NCBI GenBank assembly: GCA_036733345.1
Contig: DAINAR010000017.1
Coordinates: 1 to 60,650, forward strand
Direction: 5' to 3'
Source: JAFGMQ01 sp036733345
Lineage (GTDB): Bacteria > Desulfobacterota > DSM-4660 > Desulfatiglandales > Desulfatiglandaceae
Length of the DNA stretch: 60,650 nt
Within the stretch, counting starts at the first letter, position 1. Every line of letters begins with the position of its first letter. The notes beneath the pieces are model-generated. The model searched no databases, was not told the origin of the DNA, and worked only from the letters and a program-made list of their open reading frames with translations. Positions 1-7,011 of this stretch are shown piece after piece. Position numbers and translations under genes: made by a program.

Positions 1-160
1 GGTATGCTGTTTCTTCATAAGATTTAAAATCCTCAAGTGACAGAAGCACGGCTGTACGTCCGTTCTGACGTGTAATAAGTACGGGATAATGATTATCATT
101 GACTCGATCAATGGTTTTTGCCATATTTTTTCGGAATGTGGTGTAATTTATTGATTCCAT
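1..160 (-). CDS. YefM/Phd-type antitoxin, C-terminus cut by window edge
   Basis: The visible 53 residues begin MESINYTTFRKNMAKTID and continue through a region with VLITRQNGRTAVLLSLEDF, the typical N-terminal half of YefM/Phd antitoxins. In that family this half dimerises, binds the operator DNA and autorepresses the operon, while the missing C-terminal half would wrap the toxin. The ATG at 158-160 is preceded on the minus strand by GGAGGAAAA (166-174), so the start is secure. A well-formed promoter lies 30-60 bases upstream. The partner toxin, probably YoeB/RelE-like, would lie off the left edge and cannot be checked here. Confidence 0.85.
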   Translation of the reverse strand, partial: MESINYTTFRKNMAKTIDRVNDNHYPVLITRQNGRTAVLLSLEDFKSYEETAY

Positions 161-189
161 AATAATTTTCCTCCAGTGTCATAAGTAGT

Positions 190-219
190 ATTGTACTTGT
201 TTCTGTACTTATATGTCAA
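190..219 (-). promoter_or_regulatory. sigma70-like promoter of the YefM-type antitoxin
   Basis: On the minus strand TTGACA (214-219) and TACAAT (190-195) are separated by 18 bases. AAGTAC occurs twice between and around the boxes, as expected for an autoregulated TA promoter. Not tested; inferred from box matches and position 30 bases upstream of the antitoxin start. Confidence 0.6.
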
Positions 220-300
220 GCATTCTCTTCAGGCAAGTACACAATTGAATAACCCCTTTTACCTGTGTCAGCTGTCAGGCCGGTCCCGGCCTTGATAGGA

Positions 301-603
301 TCACCGGGGTGCTTTATAAAGATCGTCATGATCGAGGATGCGCAGGAGTATCAACCTGGACGTCCAGTCAGGAATTCCGGTTGCAAGAAAAGCCACTGGC
401 TCAAACGAAATTCTATACTTCCTGTCAACACGGGCGGACCAGGCTGCTGGATCATTCGTAATGCGTTCAATTCTAAGGCTGGGATGATGGGGATTGTCTT
501 CGAGGAAGTTTATGGTTTTGGCAATTTTTCTCAATAATGCCTTTTGATGTTTAAATTTTTCCAAATCAGAAATAAATTTCTTACTCGGAATCAATTGCGG
601 CAT
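301..603 (-). CDS. RelE/ParE-superfamily toxin
   Basis: A 100-residue protein with the RelE/ParE-fold pattern: an N-terminal basic helical region (PSKKFISDLEKFKHQKALLRKIAKTINFLEDN), a central SLRIERI strand and a WSARVDRKYRISFEP strand pair, then a LLRILDHDDLYK tail. Toxins of this fold usually cut mRNA at the ribosome or poison gyrase; which applies cannot be told here. The ATG at 603 is preferred over one six codons upstream because GGAG (611-614) is correctly spaced from it. It overlaps the 3' end of the upstream AbrB-type antitoxin by 23 bases, so the two are translationally coupled. An AbrB-type partner is less common for RelE toxins than Phd or RHH types. Confidence 0.75.
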   Translation of the reverse strand: MPQLIPSKKFISDLEKFKHQKALLRKIAKTINFLEDNPHHPSLRIERITNDPAAWSARVDRKYRISFEPVAFLATGIPDWTSRLILLRILDHDDLYKAPR

Positions 604-844
604 TTCCGCGCTCCTTTTCAAACCAATCCGGGAACTTGCCTGTTTCAGAATCCCTGGCTTCCTTCAGCTTCAACAGTCCGGAATTGCTGAGTTTTATTGT
701 CGGATAAATTTCAACAGGGGTTAGATATATTGCACCACCGGCTTCCACTGAAAGTTCAAGGTGTGTACCGGGTTCGATCCCTAAATCTTTTCTTATTGAA
801 GCAGGCAGACTGATACTGCCTCTTTTGTCAATAGTTACAAGCAT
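581..844 (-). CDS. AbrB/MazE-family antitoxin
   Basis: An 87-residue protein starting MLVTIDKRGSISLPASIRKD, the swapped-hairpin AbrB DNA-binding domain (residues 1-45, with GIEPGTHLELSVEAGG following). The C-terminal 40 residues are charged and probably bind the toxin. The ATG at 844 follows GGGAGGAG on the minus strand. It is the first gene of a two-gene unit with the RelE/ParE-fold toxin, which it overlaps. A strong promoter and a small palindrome lie directly upstream. A simple transcription regulator is the alternative, but the overlapping toxin makes a TA antitoxin much more likely. Confidence 0.85.
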   Translation of the reverse strand: MLVTIDKRGSISLPASIRKDLGIEPGTHLELSVEAGGAIYLTPVEIYPTIKLSNSGLLKLKEARDSETGKFPDWFEKERGNAAIDSE

Positions 845-860
845 GGTAGCTCCTCCCTTA

Positions 861-927
861 ATGCAATGCCACGTTGCATATGCTGCAGTTCTAAAAACAA
901 TATATTCTTAATATGGTATTTTGTCAA
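861..927 (-). promoter_or_regulatory. promoter and candidate operator of the AbrB-RelE module
   Basis: On the minus strand TTGACA (922-927) and TATATT (899-904) are 17 bases apart, a near-consensus sigma70 promoter. Between the promoter and the ribosome binding site lies the inverted repeat ATGCAA-N7-TTGCAT (861-879), a candidate site for the AbrB-type antitoxin. The role of the palindrome is inferred from position only. Confidence 0.6.
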
Positions 928-1217
928 TATGTCATATTGTCAAATATCGATCAGTGGTATTTGAATTTGGCTCAGGGTAAATGGATAATGTATGTATAAC
1001 CCCCTCATAAAGTCTTTTGCTTTGTGATCCCGATTTATTTCTGCAATCCATGATTAGACTCCCTTAAGCTGCTAAACTTCCAACAATAATTTCAGTTCAA
1101 TTTTAAAAGAACTCCCTCTGCCGACTTTATACTATATTGTCAAATCGTTTTGGAATTAACGTGTTAGAGTATCCTGCAATTTTGATGGGAATCCGCAATT
1201 TCAATCAGGCTTTCGTC

Positions 1218-1248
1218 TTGACGCAGTGCATCATAAGTGTTACACTTA
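1218..1248 (+). promoter_or_regulatory. promoter with embedded palindromic operator, RHH-RelE module
   Basis: TTGACG (1218-1223) and TACACT (1241-1246) are 17 bases apart. The -10 box sits inside a perfect inverted repeat, TAAGTGT-T-ACACTTA (1234-1248). The palindrome lies 21 bases upstream of the antitoxin start codon, which is the expected place for autorepression by a ribbon-helix-helix antitoxin. Both elements are read directly; the function is inferred. Confidence 0.65.
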
Positions 1249-1268
1249 CCCGAAAAGGAGAAAGAACC

Positions 1269-1496
1269 ATGCCTACCAAAAATCCGAGAGTAAACATTGT
1301 TATTGAGCCGCCACTGTATAGTGTTTTGCATGACCTTGCAACCAGTGAGGGCGTTTCCATGTCCACTATTGCCCGTGACCTTATCCGGGAGGCGATTAAC
1401 TTGCGGGAAGATGTTGCACTTGCGTCTTTTGCCGACACACGAATGAGGACATTCGACAGAAAAGGGGCACTTTCGCATGAAGATGTGTGGGAATGA
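1269..1496 (+). CDS. ribbon-helix-helix antitoxin
   Basis: A 75-residue protein with an N-terminal ribbon-helix-helix pattern (PRVNIVIEPPLYSVLHDLATSEGVSMSTIARDLIREAI in short: beta strand, helix, GVS turn, helix), typical of RelB/ParD/CopG DNA-binding antitoxins. The acidic C-terminal segment ending SHEDVWE resembles the toxin-binding tail of RelB-type partners. The start is the ATG at 1269, behind AAAGGAGAAAG; the open frame extends further upstream but without a ribosome binding site, and it would run through the promoter. The toxin gene follows after 3 bases. Confidence 0.85.
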   Translation: MPTKNPRVNIVIEPPLYSVLHDLATSEGVSMSTIARDLIREAINLREDVALASFADTRMRTFDRKGALSHEDVWE

Positions 1497-1499
1497 CCC

Positions 1500-1775
1500 A
1501 TGCCTTTTACATTGCACTATCATCCCGATGTTCGCTTTAAGGATTTGCCTCTAATCGATCAAAAACAGAAAGACCGGATCCGTAAGGCTATAGAAAAGAG
1601 GTTGCTTACCGCACCTCATGAGTATGGTGAACCTTTGCGAAAGTCACTGAAAGGTTACTGGAAACTCCGCGTGGGGGATTACAGGGTCGTGTTTAAAGTG
1701 ATCGAATCTGAGGTATGGATTCTTGGTATCAGGCATCGGAAATCAGTTTATATGGATATTGGTGCGAGGATGTAA
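1500..1775 (+). CDS. RelE-family mRNA interferase toxin
   Basis: A 91-residue RelE-family protein. The conserved core LRKSLKGYWKLRVGDYRVVFKV occupies roughly residues 46-67 and the C-terminal strand ILGIRHRKSVY roughly residues 74-84, including the basic and tyrosine residues used for ribosome-dependent mRNA cleavage in RelE/YoeB relatives. It follows its RHH antitoxin with a 3-base gap, so the pair forms one operon under the palindrome-bearing promoter upstream. A long hairpin begins directly after the stop codon. Confidence 0.88.
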   Translation: MPFTLHYHPDVRFKDLPLIDQKQKDRIRKAIEKRLLTAPHEYGEPLRKSLKGYWKLRVGDYRVVFKVIESEVWILGIRHRKSVYMDIGARM

Positions 1776-1804
1776 GCGGATTGAAAGTTCAACTTTCAAT
1801 CCGC
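1776..1804. repeat. perfect 14-bp-arm hairpin after the RelE gene
   Basis: GCGGATTGAAAGTT, a single C, and its exact reverse complement form a 29-base palindrome starting at the first base after the toxin stop codon. It lacks a T-tract, so it is not a standard intrinsic terminator. Its right half continues into a 47-base dispersed repeat. Confidence 0.8.
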
Positions 1805-1840
1805 CAGCCAACCAAGGCTGGTAAAAGGCGGACGAGGGTT
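1794..1840 (+). repeat. dispersed repeat, family C, copy 1
   Basis: These 47 bases, centred on CCGCCAGCCAACCAAGGCTG, occur identically at 23527-23573. A shortened copy is at 24103-24131 and a rearranged inverted copy at 54340-54478. Internal complementarity (CCGCC with GGCGG, CCAGCC with GGCTGG) gives a small cruciform. It lies just downstream of a gene, as the other copies mostly do. Confidence 0.8.
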
Positions 1841-2113
1841 TGATCCTGCCTCAGGCAGACAAAACATCCCTCGCGCATTTACAAAGGAATATGGGGCAGA
1901 CAGGGTGAGGCATGGGTATATTGCATCCGGGGCAAAACGCAGCTATCCGGTAAAAGACCGTGTGTCCGCAATTCCAGGAAGTTATATCGCAGAATATATA
2001 TGACTGGAAACTCAGAAATACCAAAATCAAAAATCCAACGTCAAGGTCGGTGCAGGCTGCTAATAGATTCCTGATTATTTCGTTTGAATAGAAACCTGTG
2101 GAGGAACCCGGAT
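1841..2113. other. intergenic, no gene recognised
   Basis: The first bases continue the repeat region (a short CCTGCCTCAGGCAG palindrome at about 1846-1859). Open frames here have no family signature and no ribosome binding site. The GGAGG at 2100-2104 belongs to the downstream glycosyltransferase. Confidence 0.6.
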
Positions 2114-2884
2114 ATGATCGAAGGTAAGAAAATCGTGGTGGTATTACCGGCATTCCAGGCAAGCCGGACACTCAAAATGACCTATGAGGCTATTCCTAAG
2201 GATATAGTGGATGAGGTACTCCTCGTTGACGACGGAAGTACCGACAATACCGTCGAAGTAGCACACAGGCTGGGAATAAATACCTTTGTACATTCGGTAA
2301 ACAAGGGTTACGGTGCCAACCAGAAAACCTGTTACCGGCATGCACTTGAGATGGGTGCAGATATCATCGTTATGCTTCATCCTGATTATCAATATGAACC
2401 GCGTCTCGTAACTGCAATGGCTGCCATGATTGCATCAGGCGTATATGATCTGGTAATTGGATCGCGGATTATCGGAAATTCGGCCCTTGCAGGTGGAATG
2501 CCTTTTTACAAATACTTCTCGAACCGGTTTTTAACTCTGTTTCAGAATATTTTACTGGGGGCAAAGCTCAGTGAATATCATTCGGGCTATCGGGCATTCA
2601 GCAGAGAAGTGCTTGAACGCCTTCCGTTAAATGCGAATTCAGATGACTTTATTTTTGACAACCAGATGCTGGTGCAGTGTCTTGCTTTTGGTTTCAGATG
2701 CGGGGAAATATCATGCCCAACTAAATACTTCCCTGAAGCAAGCTCAATTAATCTCAGACGCTCTATTGTCTACGGTACAGGAGTTATCAAGACAACAATG
2801 GCTTTTTTATTGTGGCGGCTGGGTGTTGTCTCACCGGTTATTTTTAACATTCTGCCGAAAAATCCTGCTCCAGATGATTCCTGA
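2114..2884 (+). CDS. family 2 glycosyltransferase (GtrB/Dpm1-like)
   Basis: A 256-residue cytosolic GT2 enzyme without the C-terminal membrane helices of full GtrB proteins. The N-terminus has the GT-A fold signature VVLPAFQASRTL followed by LLVDDGSTDNT (about residues 39-49), and HPDYQYEP supplies the metal-binding aspartate around residue 92. A YHSGYRAFSREVL segment is typical of the dolichol-phosphate mannose synthase-like branch. It likely transfers a sugar from a nucleotide donor to a lipid or glycan acceptor; the substrates cannot be told. The ATG at 2114 follows GGAGG with 9-base spacing and is preferred over an upstream ATG at 2084. There is no neighbouring glycan gene, so it looks like a stand-alone insertion among TA modules. 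Confidence 0.85.
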   Translation: MIEGKKIVVVLPAFQASRTLKMTYEAIPKDIVDEVLLVDDGSTDNTVEVAHRLGINTFVHSVNKGYGANQKTCYRHALEMGADIIVMLHPDYQYEPRLVTAMAAMIASGVYDLVIGSRIIGNSALAGGMPFYKYFSNRFLTLFQNILLGAKLSEYHSGYRAFSREVLERLPLNANSDDFIFDNQMLVQCLAFGFRCGEISCPTKYFPEASSINLRRSIVYGTGVIKTTMAFLLWRLGVVSPVIFNILPKNPAPDDS

Positions 2885-3254
2885 CAAATCCTTTAGCAGA
2901 GCATTTTAGGGCTGCTTTATCCCGGGGAATCAATCGGCAAGCTGATTAAATCATAACATTTTAGTTTTTTAAGAAATTGACAGGATTTACAGGAAATTCA
3001 GGATTAAAACCATCTAAACCTGTCATGTTAATCGATATTGAAATCCCTTACCGTGCGTTTTAAACAGACAGGAGCTTGTATATCCTGTTAGCCTGTCGGA
3101 ATCTTTGCAAAAGCCTAAACAATAACATTAAATCAAGATTTCTCGTTTCGCTTAGAAGGTTTACCTGCCTGTGTTTTTGGCTGGTTTACCTGCCTGTGTT
3201 TTTGGCTGGTTTACCATTAGACAAAGATAACGCTGCGCTCAGACTGATATGAAC
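2885..3254. repeat. intergenic with tandem 25-bp repeat at 3158-3215
   Basis: No gene is seen. Positions 3158-3182 and 3183-3207 are identical 25-base units (GGTTTACCTGCCTGTGTTTT then TGGCT) and a third copy starts at 3208 for 8 bases. The TGGCTGG and TTTACC words link it to the inverted repeat copy at 54340-54478. Upstream, around 2975-3000, lies an ATTGACAGGATTTACAGGA stretch, a low-complexity word of the kind that recurs in intergenic DNA. Confidence 0.7.
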
Positions 3255-3539
3255 TTATTCATTTTCTGCAATTATATCCCTGAGGATTTCGTATATATCC
3301 TTCCTGTGGCCAACATAATGGATCTGTACGGTATTTTCTTCTTGAAGGATTCTATAGATGATCCTGAATCTCTTTGCTCTTATGGACCAATATCCGGAGA
3401 GTTCTTTTTCAAGTGCTTTTCCAATGAAAGGATTGTCTTTTAAATCCTGAATTTTTCTTTTGACCAGCGGTTTGAGGAGTGGATGAAGTAATCTGATCTG
3501 ATCACGGGAGGTCTGAGAATAGGCCAGATGATAAGGCAT
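3255..3539 (-). CDS. RelE-family mRNA interferase toxin
   Basis: A 94-residue RelE-family toxin with the characteristic ALEKELSGYWSIRAKRFRII core and a VQIHYVGHRKDIYEIL C-terminal strand, which carries the H-R-K-x-x-Y residues found in many RelE toxins. The start codon overlaps the stop of the upstream Phd-type antitoxin by one base (TAATG), so translation is coupled. Related in sequence pattern to the toxin at 1500-1775 but paired with a different antitoxin class. Confidence 0.88.
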   Translation of the reverse strand: MPYHLAYSQTSRDQIRLLHPLLKPLVKRKIQDLKDNPFIGKALEKELSGYWSIRAKRFRIIYRILQEENTVQIHYVGHRKDIYEILRDIIAENE

Positions 3540-3808
3540 TATTCTTCCCAGACTTTATTATGATCGAAAACCCTGCCTGAAGCGAAATCCTTTTTTGATT
3601 CATCAAGAGAGGCAAGGATTTCCCTGTCGCCAAGGATCTCTATAGTTTCGAGGAGGGCTTCATAACGTGACATGCACATCATAACCCCAACAGGCTCACC
3701 GTTTTTAGTGATGGCAATAGTCTCGTCTTCCTCCTCCATGTGTTTGATGATATCGAGGAAATCTCTTTTTGCCCTGGTAATGGGAAGTATTTGCTGGAAA
3801 TCTTCCAT
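3539..3808 (-). CDS. Phd/YefM-family antitoxin
   Basis: An 89-residue antitoxin. The N-terminal part, LPITRAKRDFLDIIKHMEEE followed by DETIAITKNGEPVGVMMCMSRYEALLETIEIL, is the Phd/YefM DNA-binding and dimerisation fold. The acidic C-terminal tail (DESKKDFASGRVFDHNKVWEE) is the toxin-binding segment. The ATG at 3808 follows GGAGG. It is the first gene of a two-gene operon with the RelE-type toxin, with a near-consensus promoter upstream at 3845-3873. Confidence 0.9.
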   Translation of the reverse strand: MEDFQQILPITRAKRDFLDIIKHMEEEDETIAITKNGEPVGVMMCMSRYEALLETIEILGDREILASLDESKKDFASGRVFDHNKVWEE

Positions 3809-3844
3809 GATGCTGCCGCCTCCGTTTTAAAAATTATTATGGTC

Positions 3845-3873
3845 ATTTTAATTCTCTAAATCTGATGAGTCAA
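3845..3873 (-). promoter_or_regulatory. sigma70-like promoter of the Phd-RelE module
   Basis: On the minus strand TTGACT (3868-3873) and TAAAAT (3845-3850) are separated by 17 bases, about 37 bases upstream of the antitoxin start codon. Read by eye; no operator palindrome was noticed. Confidence 0.6.
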
Positions 3874-3952
3874 GTGAAAAGAAAGTAAAGATAAAAATTG
3901 AAAAGCTTACGGCATTTGAATTCCAGCGACGGCAGAGCTTCTTCCAGGCTGA

Positions 3953-5173
3953 TCAAGGCAACCCCGAAAGCCACTGGTATGCGGCAGTCACAAGTATGTA
4001 TTGATCTCCATTCGGAATCATCCGGTAACTTTCGCTTTTTTCGACAAGTTGAATTGCAGGCTTTTTCAAAACCCCCTGAAATTTCCTAAGGGCCTGAGAC
4101 GGCTCTGTGTCTGAAAGTTTTGCTTCAACCAAAACGATGGGCTCACCATCATTAGCGATAAGAAAGTCCACTTCCTGCTGTTCCTTATTCTTAATAAAAT
4201 GCAGCGAGAATCTGCCGTAACCCATATCATTCCATGCTGTAACCGCCCGATATAGTTCCAGAGCCACCATATTTTCAAACCGGGCCGCCGGTTCCTTTAT
4301 CCGTGGTGTATCCCATAGGTATACCTTCCGTTCTTTTTGAATTGCCCGGGCAATTTTCTGCGTCCATGGCCCAATGCTGAAACAAAGAAAAAATCTTTCA
4401 AAAGCCGACAGCCAGCTTTGAATGGAATTATAAGATACTTTCAGGTCGCGAGCCAGCGAAGCTGCTGAGATGGGACTTCCTATCCTGGATGGCAGTAAGT
4501 AGTAGAGCGTTTCCATATCCAGGACGGATTTCAGGCCGGTCAGGTCGCGAATATCCTCACGTATTAATTGCTGGGAATAGATATTTGACCATCGTCGGTA
4601 AGTCGTCTTTTTCCCGGATAGATAAGACTCGGGAAATCCGCTCAGTTCGGATAGCCCGGACCAGATTCCTTTCAGTTCTTCGGTATTTTCCATTTCTATT
4701 TGCAACGGGTTCTTTAAAAATTGGTCTATTTGGCGGTTACTTTTTCCTAACTCGGAGATCGTGAAAGGCCACAGGTGAAAGAGAAAATAGCGGCCTGCAA
4801 GTGAATCTCCTCCTTTTTGATAGAGATCCAGCCGTCCACTTCCGGATATAAGAAATTGGTATTTATCATGAAATTGGTCGTAAACGCCTTTGAGGTAGTT
4901 TTTCCAGTCCTTGTATTTGTGGATTTCGTCAAGAACAATCAGTGGGGTTGATGAATCCCTGAGTTCTATTTTTTCGAAGAAAAGGGGATCTCGCATGAAG
5001 TCAGTTCTGTGCTCTGCAATGTCCCAATTGAAATAGAGACTGTTTGTAAAAGAATCAGAAATAATCTGGGCAAGCGTGGTCTTTCCTGCCTGGCGCGGAC
5101 CTGCAAGAAATATCATGCTTTTATCAGCAGCAATATCCTGCCAGATTTTGATATATGGCGTTCTCCTTTTCAT
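3953..5173 (-). CDS. AAA ATPase with DUF4143 C-terminal domain
   Basis: A 406-residue ATPase. Walker A is GPRQAGKT at residues 25-32 and Walker B is LIVLDEIHK around 78-85, followed by a sensor-like FLISGSGRLDL. The second half (about 180-400) has the winged-helix and nuclease-like DUF4143 arrangement, with EVDFLI and VLVEAKLS near the C-terminus, resembling the D-(E/Q)-x-K pattern of restriction-type nuclease folds. Proteins of this architecture are abundant in bacteria and archaea and their role is mostly unknown. It sits alone beside TA modules, in keeping with accessory DNA. The ATG at 5173 starts MKRRTPYIKIWQDI, the usual N-terminus for this family. Confidence 0.88.
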   Translation of the reverse strand: MKRRTPYIKIWQDIAADKSMIFLAGPRQAGKTTLAQIISDSFTNSLYFNWDIAEHRTDFMRDPLFFEKIELRDSSTPLIVLDEIHKYKDWKNYLKGVYDQFHDKYQFLISGSGRLDLYQKGGDSLAGRYFLFHLWPFTISELGKSNRQIDQFLKNPLQIEMENTEELKGIWSGLSELSGFPESYLSGKKTTYRRWSNIYSQQLIREDIRDLTGLKSVLDMETLYYLLPSRIGSPISAASLARDLKVSYNSIQSWLSAFERFFLCFSIGPWTQKIARAIQKERKVYLWDTPRIKEPAARFENMVALELYRAVTAWNDMGYGRFSLHFIKNKEQQEVDFLIANDGEPIVLVEAKLSDTEPSQALRKFQGVLKKPAIQLVEKSESYRMIPNGDQYILVTAAYQWLSGLP

Positions 5174-5382
5174 GCTGACTATTATTAACTATAATGAAAA
5201 ATAGTCAAGCTAATATTTAAGTGGACTGAAAAATAGACAAGGCAGTACATCTATTTTAATTGCATTTTTCCCTGATTTCTGACATATACCTGGAATGCTA
5301 AAAAGAGCGATTTCCTTTAAAACTGGCGCTTTTTTATGTAACCGTCATGTTTAACTAATATTAAATTACAGGGGAAGTAATT

Positions 5383-6009
5383 ATGATACACCAGAGCGTT
5401 GTTACGGATTTCTGTCAGAAGGAATACATGCCTCAGATCGATTCATCAGCCTTTATCCATCCTGCTGCGGCCGTTATCGGACACGTATTCATAGGGAGAA
5501 GGGTTATGGTTTCTCCTTTTGCATCGGTGCGTGGCGATGAAGGCCAGCCTATTTTTGTCGGAGACGAGGCAAATGTTCAGGACGGTGTTATTCTGCATGC
5601 ACTTGAAACAGAGCATAACGGCCATCCGATTGAAGAAAACCAGGTTGAGGCAGAGGGCAAGAAATATTCTGTTTATGTAGGCAAAAGGGTGTCTCTTGCT
5701 CACCAGGTTCAGATACACGGGCCTGCTTATGTCGGTGATGATACATTTGTAGGAATGAAAACGCTTGTTTTCAGGGCAAAGGTCGGGAATAACTGTGTGG
5801 TGGAACCTGGCTGCATCCTTATGGGAGTTACTGTTGCAGACGGGCGGTATGTGCCGGCAGGAACCGTATTAAGGGATCAGAATGCTGCTGACAGCCTGCC
5901 TGAGATAACAAGTGATTATCCATTAAAGGATCTGAATAAGGGAGTGATTCACGTCAATACAAGCTTAGCGGATGGGTATGGGAAGATACGTTTAGGTGAT
6001 GGGTTATAG
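5383..6009 (+). CDS. gamma-class carbonic anhydrase (Cam type)
   Basis: A 208-residue left-handed beta-helix protein that hydrates CO2 to bicarbonate. The residues used by Methanosarcina Cam are all visible: R50 and D52-E53 (VRGDE), Q66 (ANVQD), the zinc histidines H72 (VILHALE), H107 and H112 (SLAHQVQIHG), and the proton-shuttle glutamate E75 in the acidic loop ETEHNGHPIEEN. Keeping this loop separates it from the CamH and CcmM-like relatives that lack it. No clear signal peptide is present, so it is probably cytoplasmic. It may supply bicarbonate or balance CO2 in an anaerobe. The ATG at 5383 follows GGGGAAG. Its last codons lie within a repeat array (see 5994-6099). Confidence 0.9.
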   Translation: MIHQSVVTDFCQKEYMPQIDSSAFIHPAAAVIGHVFIGRRVMVSPFASVRGDEGQPIFVGDEANVQDGVILHALETEHNGHPIEENQVEAEGKKYSVYVGKRVSLAHQVQIHGPAYVGDDTFVGMKTLVFRAKVGNNCVVEPGCILMGVTVADGRYVPAGTVLRDQNAADSLPEITSDYPLKDLNKGVIHVNTSLADGYGKIRLGDGL

Positions 6010-6099
6010 TATAGGTAATGGGTTATAGGTAATGGGTTATAGGTGATGGGTTACAGGTTATAGGGCATAGGTTTTCCCATTACCCATAACCCATTACCT
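5994..6099 (+). repeat. short tandem repeat array with inverted end
   Basis: The word TAGGTRATGGGTTA recurs about every 15 bases from about 5994 to 6053, and its inverted complement, CCCATTACCCATAACCCATT, follows at about 6077-6096. The array can fold into a long hairpin and might act as a terminator between two convergent genes. The first unit lies inside the last codons and stop of the carbonic anhydrase gene. Confidence 0.75.
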
Positions 6100-6151
6100 G
6101 ATTCTTATACTGTGATTTCAGCCTTGATTTACTGTACATTTAACACAAGGC

Positions 6152-6961
6152 TTATGTAAATGACCTCAATATCCCTTCCAGGACTCCGCCTGCGATAGCC
6201 AGTGCCTTTTCGGATATTGTAAAACAGTATTCTGTTTTGCCGCGAGGGTCAACATCTCCGATCTTGAGACCTTTGGAAACGCTTATGCCGGGCCGTATAA
6301 GGCCCCTGAGTGCACCGCCAATTAACGTCTTCACAGGGATTTCATTTACAAATCCAACAGTATCGCCTTTTTTGACCAGATCCCCTATATCCATTTTGTT
6401 TTTGAATATGCCGTCTGCCGGGGACCTGAGAACGCGATCTCTGCTGAATCCCTCAATCGGGCTCGGAACGCCGGTGTCAGGTTCGGCAGAACCTTCGGTC
6501 AGCGCGCGCCCGAGGTTGTGGCCTCTGTTGGTTTCGATTACAATATGGGCATCTCTTCCTGCCGCAAAGCCCGGACCAAGGGCAATGACAAGCGGCGCAT
6601 GGTCAATAAATGTCCCGAGATTTCTCTTGGCTATAGTAGCATCTATCAGTATGTCAGGTGACGTTTCATGTCTGGAATTATTCAACGGATCAATTATGAC
6701 GGGTATCCTGCCCCTGCTCCAGACATCGGGGATTTCACCTGGACTGTTAACAAGCAGGGCTTCGATACCTTCAAGTTCAGCCCTCCCGTCATATACCGCC
6801 TCGCAGAAAGCAACCTTCCGCCTGACAGCCATAGGCCTGTCTATCTCGGTAATGTATACCCTGAATCCGCATTTATAAAGCCTGCACGCAACACCTGAAG
6901 CAATATCTCCGCCGCCTCTTATGCAAATACTGAAATCTGAGAGGTTGATTTTCTTTTTCAT
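6152..6961 (-). CDS. yqeB: YqeB, selenium-dependent molybdenum hydroxylase accessory protein
   Basis: A 269-residue protein of the EF2563/YqeB family, linked by comparative genomics to maturation of selenium-dependent molybdenum hydroxylases. The N-terminus has the nucleotide-binding-like IRGGGDIASGVACRLY (residues 14-29), and a middle segment has VIALGPGFAAGRDAHIVIETNRGHNLG. The C-terminal half (SPADGIFK, IGDLVKKGDTVGFV) resembles a small barrel or lipoyl-like fold. The start at 6961 is chosen because GGA lies about 10 bases upstream; an ATG seven codons earlier has no ribosome binding site. The usual partners (yqeC, mocA, selD, hydroxylase subunits) are not in this window. It converges with the carbonic anhydrase gene. 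Confidence 0.85.
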   Translation of the reverse strand: MKKKINLSDFSICIRGGGDIASGVACRLYKCGFRVYITEIDRPMAVRRKVAFCEAVYDGRAELEGIEALLVNSPGEIPDVWSRGRIPVIIDPLNNSRHETSPDILIDATIAKRNLGTFIDHAPLVIALGPGFAAGRDAHIVIETNRGHNLGRALTEGSAEPDTGVPSPIEGFSRDRVLRSPADGIFKNKMDIGDLVKKGDTVGFVNEIPVKTLIGGALRGLIRPGISVSKGLKIGDVDPRGKTEYCFTISEKALAIAGGVLEGILRSFT

Positions 6962-7011
6962 AGGGATGGTTCCATAATGCAATTATTCTTGACAGGTTAG
7001 TAAAAAGTCGT

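Noticed and set aside
5295..5340. Terminator hairpin formed by AAAAAGAGCG and CGCTTTTTT
   Set aside because: The stem has a bulge, only four GC-rich pairs and a 17-base loop; too weak to call.
6237..6878. A 213-codon plus-strand frame opposite yqeB
   Set aside because: It has no family signature, its composition is that of an antisense shadow, and yqeB on the other strand is strongly supported.
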